Positions 58,145 to 64,000 of a stretch of DNA of 64,000 nt are shown here, piece by piece. The position numbers and the translations under genes were made by a program. The stretch comes from Diploptera punctata (Eukaryota > Arthropoda > Insecta > Blattodea > Blaberidae): contig JASPKZ010007294.1 of assembly GCA_030220185.1 (NCBI GenBank), positions 485,001 to 549,000 of the forward strand. The letters run 5' to 3'. Under the pieces are notes generated by a model. It searched no databases, was not told the DNA's origin, and saw only the letters and a program-made list of their open reading frames with translations. Within the stretch, counting starts at the first letter, position 1. Every line of letters starts with the position of its first letter.

Positions 58145-58815
58145 TGACTAACTAATTCACCGGCATTATTGCTCCCGTAGGTTTAAGGCCATATTGATAT
58201 AAGCACTCCATATATCCCTATCCTGAGCCAATATTTTTCAATCGTCCCCTGTACAATCCATCTCTCTCAAATCCCTCTGGTTCCCCTACATGTATTTTCC
58301 ATGCAGCTCTTTCATTTCTCATTCGTGCCATATGACCTGCCCATGGCGCTACGAGACTTAATTTTTCTTATTACATCTGGTTTCCCATAAAGATCATGTA
58401 GCTCACTGTCTCCTCCATTCGCTCGTCTGTTCATCATCTCTCTTTGGTCAAAAAAAATCCTAACAACTTTATTCTCAATTACTTTACTTTTTTTCTTCTC
58501 CCTTAAAGTGAGAGTCTATGTTTCGCATCCATATAGTAGACTATAACTGGGACAATAACAGTTTTATATATTTTCAGTTTAATATTGTTTGAGAGAAGTT
58601 GAGACGTATGAACCTGTGTAATGCATAATACGCATGCATTTTCAGAATTGAGCCTCTGTTTAATTTCTTTCTGCATCCCATTCTTGTTTGTAACTGTTGT
58701 TCCTAAGTATTCGAATTCACCCTCTTCTTTAAAATTTCACGCATTTTTCATTAACTGTCCATTTTCATGTATTTTTGTGTGTAACCATATAGGCCTATTT
58801 AGTTTTATTGGCCTT
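58145..58815 (-). pseudogene. RTE-A 5'-truncated copy
   Basis: The tail is CTAACTAATTCACCGG, followed by the C-terminal region and back to the VTRRNTLYN segment. A clean GGCCTA insertion lies at 58790-58797: the intact copy reads CCATATATTTAG and this copy reads CCATATA-GGCCTA-TTTAG. Confidence 0.78.
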
Positions 58816-59117
58816 TATACAATAGGAAATAACTTACACAATAATGTATGGTTTATTTCCACTACAGTCCGATACTTTGGAAAATTGAGTTTATTTTTAT
58901 TAAAATAAATATATTCCGTAAATCAGCAAATTGAGACCATAAATTCGATTTTCTGAGGAATTCACTTAGTTCCTTCTGCCGAAAGCCATTTGAAGTATTT
59001 TAATTTGTCTGTTGAAAAGAATAATTCCATAAAATACTGGTACTCTGCAATATATTTAGGTCTATGTGTGAATAAAAACAAAATTAATAAATCATATTTG
59101 AAGAGAAAAATTATACG

Positions 59118-59191
59118 CTCAGACCGGGACTTGAACCCGGGATCCTTGGTTCTCTAGACCAAGTGCTCTACCAACTGAGCTACCTGAGCAA
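59118..59191 (-). tRNA. tRNA-like gene, class I, apparent anticodon AGA
   Basis: The minus strand folds as a cloverleaf. Acceptor GCTCAGG pairs with TCTGAGC (one G-T pair), D-arm GCTC-AGTTGGTA-GAGC, anticodon stem TTGGT/ACCAA with loop CTAGAGA, T-arm CCGGG-TTCAAGT-CCCGG. TTTTT follows within about 10 nt. The AGA anticodon would mean serine, yet serine tRNAs have a long variable arm and this has 5 nt. It may be a tRNA pseudogene or a SINE head rather than a decoding tRNA. Confidence 0.55.
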
Positions 59192-62008
59192 GTACCGATC
59201 TAAACGCAAATCTTTCTCTATATACATTGTAATTCCCATCCACCAAATCAATAATAAAAAAATTAATAAACTTAAATTTTGTCTAGACAGGAAATATAAT
59301 GATGACCGCAAAAATATTATATTTTTGGTATTTTGGTTGAATCTGGCCTTGGTCGGAATGCACATGGAAATATTATTTCTGAGAAAATATCTTGAGGCAT
59401 TTTCATGTTGCGATCTCTGTCAAGAGGTGTCGATAGAAATGTGTTAGTGTGTGTGTCTACTGTGTTTTTATGCAATGCAGTATCATGCTAAAATACCGTA
59501 TTTTACGGTGGACAAATATGTTCATAACTTTTTAAACTTTAGGAAAAAGAAAAAAAAAAGGATAATTTTACTGTCAAACGGAAGGACAATTTATTGTAAA
59601 TCCTTTACCAGAAATGTTGTATTATCATCACCATACCTTCTCATTAACTATTGTTATGTCTCTTGTACGTAAAATAAAATATCAAATTTAGTGTTAATGC
59701 TAATTTTAGAATTACAAAACTAGAAATTGCAATTTCATTAGAAATTGTAATTTCATTCATTCCAAATAATTTGGAATAAATATCTTTGAAAATATTTAAC
59801 AGTTTACCAAGGTTAACTAAAACTTTAAATTCTGGTAGTCGCTAATTAGACGAAAGATGTTTGTTTGTTTTTTTTTACTTACTCCAGCCCTCTTTTACCT
59901 TAATAGGTGCCGATGTTTTACAGAGCCTTTCATTTCACTCTATTTAAGGTCATCTTAACCTTTTTCCATGCCACTTTCAGGTTCTTTAGGAGTTTCTCTG
60001 TTTTTCGTAGTCTTCTTATGGGTCTAGTTTTAGCAAAGTCCACCTATTCGGATTTCTCATATACTTGATTTTTATAATATTGTCTATTTTAACGTTTACA
60101 TTTTATTAAAATATTACACATTTTCTTATTTCAAAGCAGTAACTTGTGGTCTATGTATACAATATGTAGAATTAAGTGAATTAAACTTAACTGTGAATTT
60201 AAATACGTAGGGGTTATCTTGTGCATTGAATATTTGATGAGAATTCAATAGTGATATTCATCGGCCTGCTTAATATTTGCACAAGCGTGTTTTTGCCTAA
60301 CGATAACTCCAATTAGGTTGCAAATTTTAAATGCTTCACATCATAACTACTTTCCAAACATATTTTTTTAATTTTTGTTATTCAAATGAGCCAAAAGAGT
60401 GGCTCCGAATTATCTTAGGCTACAGAAACAGTAAATACCAAGAGTTGAGTTCAGTTACGGCGTATCTATGAAAGCGTAACAAAGAAGTGCTTCACAATTT
60501 GAGCCCTAATGACTACGAAGCAAAGAAGCCAAACATGTCCGCCTGCATGAACTAAATAGTTCAATTCTTTTTGATAGCGGCTTGAAGAAGGCTACTGGTG
60601 TTGAAAGTGAGATGTTATCTGTCCGCCCACCATACAGTCAAGCGCTTGTGTTCATCCCATGGGATTCAGCTCTTGCTTCTTGGAATCTCTCAATTCAACC
60701 TTCTTCAGGGAATCCCAATTGTGACGTATGTTGTAAACATATTTATATTGCTTTTCACATCATAGCTTTGCTTTATCTCTGTTACTAACAACAATTTTAG
60801 TGAAGTTGTGTCGAAGTATTCGTATTATATTTATAGCCGAACTTTTTTTTCTTTTTCTCAGAACCAAATTAGGTCTATTTTTAGTAACTTGAAATGCAAA
60901 TTGTATGATTTTTAGAGCTATTGCTATATAATATTTCCTTTAATTAATAATAGTAAGGGAATGCATTATATTGCGGACGATTTCCATTTCGACCCATTAG
61001 AACTATTTATCGCTTATTTGGACCAAGAAAGACAACATATTTGGACCAGTACTAGGAAACAGTTGGCCAAATAAAATCATTGCTCTCTAGGAATGTCATC
61101 TGTTAAATGACATGGTTAAAAATATTTTCCTATCGGGAATGTATGGAATTCCCACGATAGAGGATTCCATCAAGTGTATTTTGTCAAATACCTAATATAA
61201 CTTAAGGGCAATTTTCAAACAAACTTAACATATTGTTGATTTGAATAAAACATTATTGACCCTAGTCTAAACTTCTTGGTTTGATCTTTGTAAATCAAAT
61301 TTCCAAAGAATTCAAGCAATTTAAAAATATTTTATACGTTGGATTAAAATATTTTTATACCATCAATAGTAAGTAAGAGGTAAAGATGGATAAATAGTGA
61401 TAGTTCAATTCGAAAGCTTATTGCTACGTAAAGCATCCAGAATGCAAGCTCTGTCTTCAGGGACGACAAACTTTGAACTGAAGTCTTCTGTACAAGTTTT
61501 CAGTGTTGACTATTATAACGAAAACACCTATATGCCTATTCATCATAGTGTGTAAACAGACCATGAATACTTCGGGGAAGAAGTAGAGCGCTTAGCCCTC
61601 TCTATGCTCTGTCCAACTTTGTCTGCAGGAGAATTCCCGGTACAAACGTTATTGTGTGTTGAATGGAACTAGAACCAGTCTGGTCACAAATATATTAAGA
61701 CAAATCTTCAGCTCTCTTTTTCCCGGGATCGAACTCGGTTCAAGAAACGCCGCAGTAAGACTCTTTACCGCCTCAACAGCTTTGCTCACAATAATAAATA
61801 TAAATAAATTCCTTACTTATAATAAAGTAAAATGTTAAGATTACGAACGTGAACTCTCTAAATTAATTTTGCTAAAGGCCTATTAAGAATTCTCCGCTTC
61901 TGCGTGTAACGATACACTTGTCCGATTAAACACTCCAAGGGTCTTGGATTCGATTCCCGGTTACAAGATAGGTTTTCTTATATAAGGTCAGGAACGGGAC
62001 AACTAGGC
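59192..62008. other. No recognisable gene
   Basis: Only a tRNA-like SINE scrap at 61905-61975 and possibly a second, inverted, at 61725-61785. Frames at 59163-59672 and 60582-60788 have no motif. Confidence 0.45.
61905..61975 (+). mobile_element. tRNA-like SINE head
   Basis: GTCTTGGATTCGATTCCCGG is box B-like at about 61933-61955. The rest is decayed. Confidence 0.35.
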
Positions 62009-62018
62009 CTAAATAGCT

Positions 62019-62513
62019 TTGAAATTCATCGGAGAACATTTTTGATAACTCACCTCATAGAATTCATCTTTTTTCATGATACTGCAGTTTCTAATTAAGA
62101 CTAGTTCTTCCTCAGCCATAACTTCGACTGATGAAATTCTTCGGCCTTCAGCTCTTCTATTGTACAATCTTCCGCGCTGCTATCTGTGGTTGAATTTATG
62201 AACTTCATAATCAAATTTTGTTCGTTATGAATATAAAAATTCATTGATCTGTGTTTATATTTATATTCCTAACGAACAAATTTTGATTTTGAAGTTCATA
62301 AATTCAACCATAGATGGCAGCGCGGAAGACGGTGACAATAGAAGAGCAGACGGACGAAGAATTTCATCAGTCGGAGGATGAACTAAACTTAGTTTGAAAC
62401 TGCAGTATCGTGAAAAAGTCTAATTCTGTGAGGTGAGTTGTCAAAAATGTTCTGCGATGAATTTCAATGAATATACCTCATAATGTTTACTTCCCAACAA
62501 TAATTTAATATAA
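62019..62513 (+). mobile_element. Foldback-2: same family as Foldback-1
   Basis: Inverted arms lie at about 62019-62235 and 62263-62467, with a 46-nt single-copy tail on the right (62468-62513). The tail shares CCTCATAATGTTTACTTCCC with Foldback-1. A 10-bp duplication CTAAATAGCT flanks it (62009-62018, 62514-62523). Arm-encoded MNFYIHNEQ-like and EFHQS/RRISSV residues are distantly related to those of Foldback-1. Confidence 0.7.
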
Positions 62514-63033
62514 CTAAATAGCTAATTGATATGAAAAGTAGTAAAGCCCAATTACTAAAGCTGAAACTAAGGTCGAAGGATTTACATCACACTACCCACG
62601 TAGGCTTCCTGTATTATCATCTGCTAGTCAGCGATAGAAATCAATTCAGTCGGCTTGATTCTTTGGGGTTGTCAATGCTATGGATTTTTATATTAAGAAT
62701 TTTTGAGATTCGAAACTTGATTTTTAGGATATTATTATTCACTGCTTTGGAGTTGACAAACTTCGTATACATCTACATGGATTAAGTTTGTGTCCTGAAC
62801 TTACAGCTGGAAATATTGACTTCATATTTTTTACGTATAAATAGAGGCGGCTTAAAAGAGGAGTAAAAGTGTCTCGTAAAAAATCTCCGTTTCTAATTAC
62901 TTGACATCATTGCAATTTTTTGTACTGAAGGATAAATTTAGCTATATATATATATATATACACACACATAAACGTACAGAGTTGAGAGACTCGGGTTCAA
63001 ATTCCGACTCAGGCATTTATTTTTCTTTTCATG

Positions 63034-63035
<2 letters not shown>

Positions 63036-63069
<34 letters not shown>
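63036..63069. repeat. (TA)n array after a tRNA-like stretch
   Basis: TA repeats follow GGGTTCAAATTCCGAC (62993-63008, box B-like) and TTTTTCTTTTCATGTC. A shorter TA array is at 62943-62960. Similar box B/pyrimidine text occurs at 39.93 kb. Confidence 0.7.
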
Positions 63070-63072
<3 letters not shown>

Positions 63073-63441
63073 CGTCAGTCTAACCTTTCACCTTGCAGGT
63101 ATATTTTACACCCAGACCTTACACTGACACGATCTGTCGGGAGAGCATATATGCCTATGTAAGTTTTTATATATCATAAACCATTCAGTCTCAAATAATT
63201 TATAAATAATTGATAAAAATACCCTAGACTATTGAACACTTTTCTCAAGGAGTTCCATTTTCTTCATTAAAGGAAATGATAAAACTGTACCTCAAAAATA
63301 GATATCCTATGGGTGGCCAAACTTAAATAATTTAAAAATTAATTTAGACTGAATTATTTAATATACATTTACATTTTTTAAGCTAAATGTCGTTAATGAA
63401 CACGAACGTTTTCACAATGTTAGATAATTACAAACAGATAT

Positions 63442-64000
63442 ACACGCTTTATATTAGCTTGACCTGTATCAATCTATGTAACGGAATCTTTCAACACGAT
63501 TTTAACCCACTTGAAAACATTGGATCGACTTGAAACTTTGTACACTTATAAAAGACCAATGACAATACAATAATTTTATAATTTTTTTCTAAGATCCTGG
63601 CCAGGATCATCAGGACATCAAAAAAGTAAAGACCGGTATAATAGGTTGCGGACTTATCGACTTTTTAGTCCATCGTTGTAAGAAATTAATATTATATCCT
63701 CTGGTAGCTCAGTTGGTAGAGCGGTGGACTGTAGTGGTATATGATTTTAGTAATCCATGGGTCACTGGTTCAAATCCGGCCCGGAGGATTTTTTTTTAGC
63801 TCATACTGCAATAGTATCGAATTTAAAGATCTTATTCTGTAAAACATTAATGACAATTTTGTAAACTTCTCACATTGTAATTTACCCAAAAAATACGAGA
63901 AGGATAGATTAACTTTGACTATTTATCTATATTAAATTATTCAAAAATATAATAATGTTAGATAATAATAATTTAAAAAATATATATAATTATATTCGTG
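63442..64000 (+). mobile_element. HINE-T copy 4, running out of the window
   Basis: Starts ACACGCTTTATATTAGC, has one 165-type repeat and the best-preserved tRNA-Tyr-like module (63698-63788). The inverted-repeat section is mostly not recognisable before the window ends. Confidence 0.65.
63698..63788 (+). tRNA. tRNA-Tyr(GTA)-like sequence with 18-nt intron, inside HINE-T
   Basis: Acceptor CCTCTGG pairs with CCGGAGG. D-arm is GCTC-AGTTGGTA-GAGC. The anticodon stem GTGGA pairs with TCCAT. The anticodon GTA is at 63731-63733. An 18-nt insert (63735-63752) lies at the canonical intron site after position 37. The T-arm ACTGG/CCGGC has one terminal mismatch. A run of nine T follows, a Pol III terminator. 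Eukaryotic tRNA-Tyr genes normally carry introns here. It may be a captured gene or pseudogene; charging ability cannot be judged. Confidence 0.65.

Overview
The window looks like intergenic nuclear DNA from an insect. It is AT-rich, has many microsatellites, and is filled with non-LTR retrotransposons, tRNA-derived SINEs, MITEs, a Helitron and Penelope-like debris. I see no rRNA, no operons and no confident host gene. The repeat families resemble those I associate with cockroaches (Blattodea, Periplaneta-like). That placement is from memory and is an inference, not something the sequence proves.

The one large intact gene is a 1012-codon endonuclease/reverse-transcriptase ORF on the minus strand (9018-12056). 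It lies in an apparently complete RTE-type element (about 8993-12260), called RTE-A here. Nine decayed or deleted RTE-A copies lie elsewhere in the window, including an internally deleted copy with a perfect 12-bp target-site duplication (38895-39403). Three more RTE-like families are present as fragments: RTE-B (about 24.43-30.75 kb and 53.74-55.02 kb), RTE-C (48.87, 49.89 and 55.5 kb) and RTE-D (7.5, 45.4 and 47.5 kb).

Region by region: 0-8 kb holds SINE fragments, two TA-flanked MITEs and RTE scraps. 9-13 kb holds the intact RTE-A and an old copy. 14-23 kb holds SINEs, a third MITE and an RTE-A copy interrupted by a hairpin Penelope-like fragment. 24.4-30.8 kb is one old RTE-B element into which at least a SINE, a Helitron, two SINE-B copies and a block with a Penelope-type foldback have inserted. 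31-40 kb holds more SINEs and RTE pieces and the deleted RTE-A. 40.9-44.9 kb holds a family that looks Helentron-like (HINE) and carries a tRNA-Tyr-like module with an intron; a further copy begins at 63.44 kb. 45-64 kb holds RTE-C, RTE-D and hAT-like scraps, microsatellites, a tRNA-like gene at 59.12 kb and a second Penelope-type foldback at 62.0 kb.

The most unusual signal is not a conventional feature. The palindrome TAGGCCTA occurs 30 times, against fewer than one expected from base composition. Where a copy lies in a repeat with a second copy for comparison, it is an insertion of GGCCTA at a TA dinucleotide (TA becomes TA-GGCC-TA). This looks like a recurrent mutational or transposition footprint. 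Other notable points are the two foldbacks that share a 45/46-nt single-copy tail, the intron-bearing tRNA-Tyr module in a Helentron-like family, and the SINE with two tetraloop hairpins at its 3' end.
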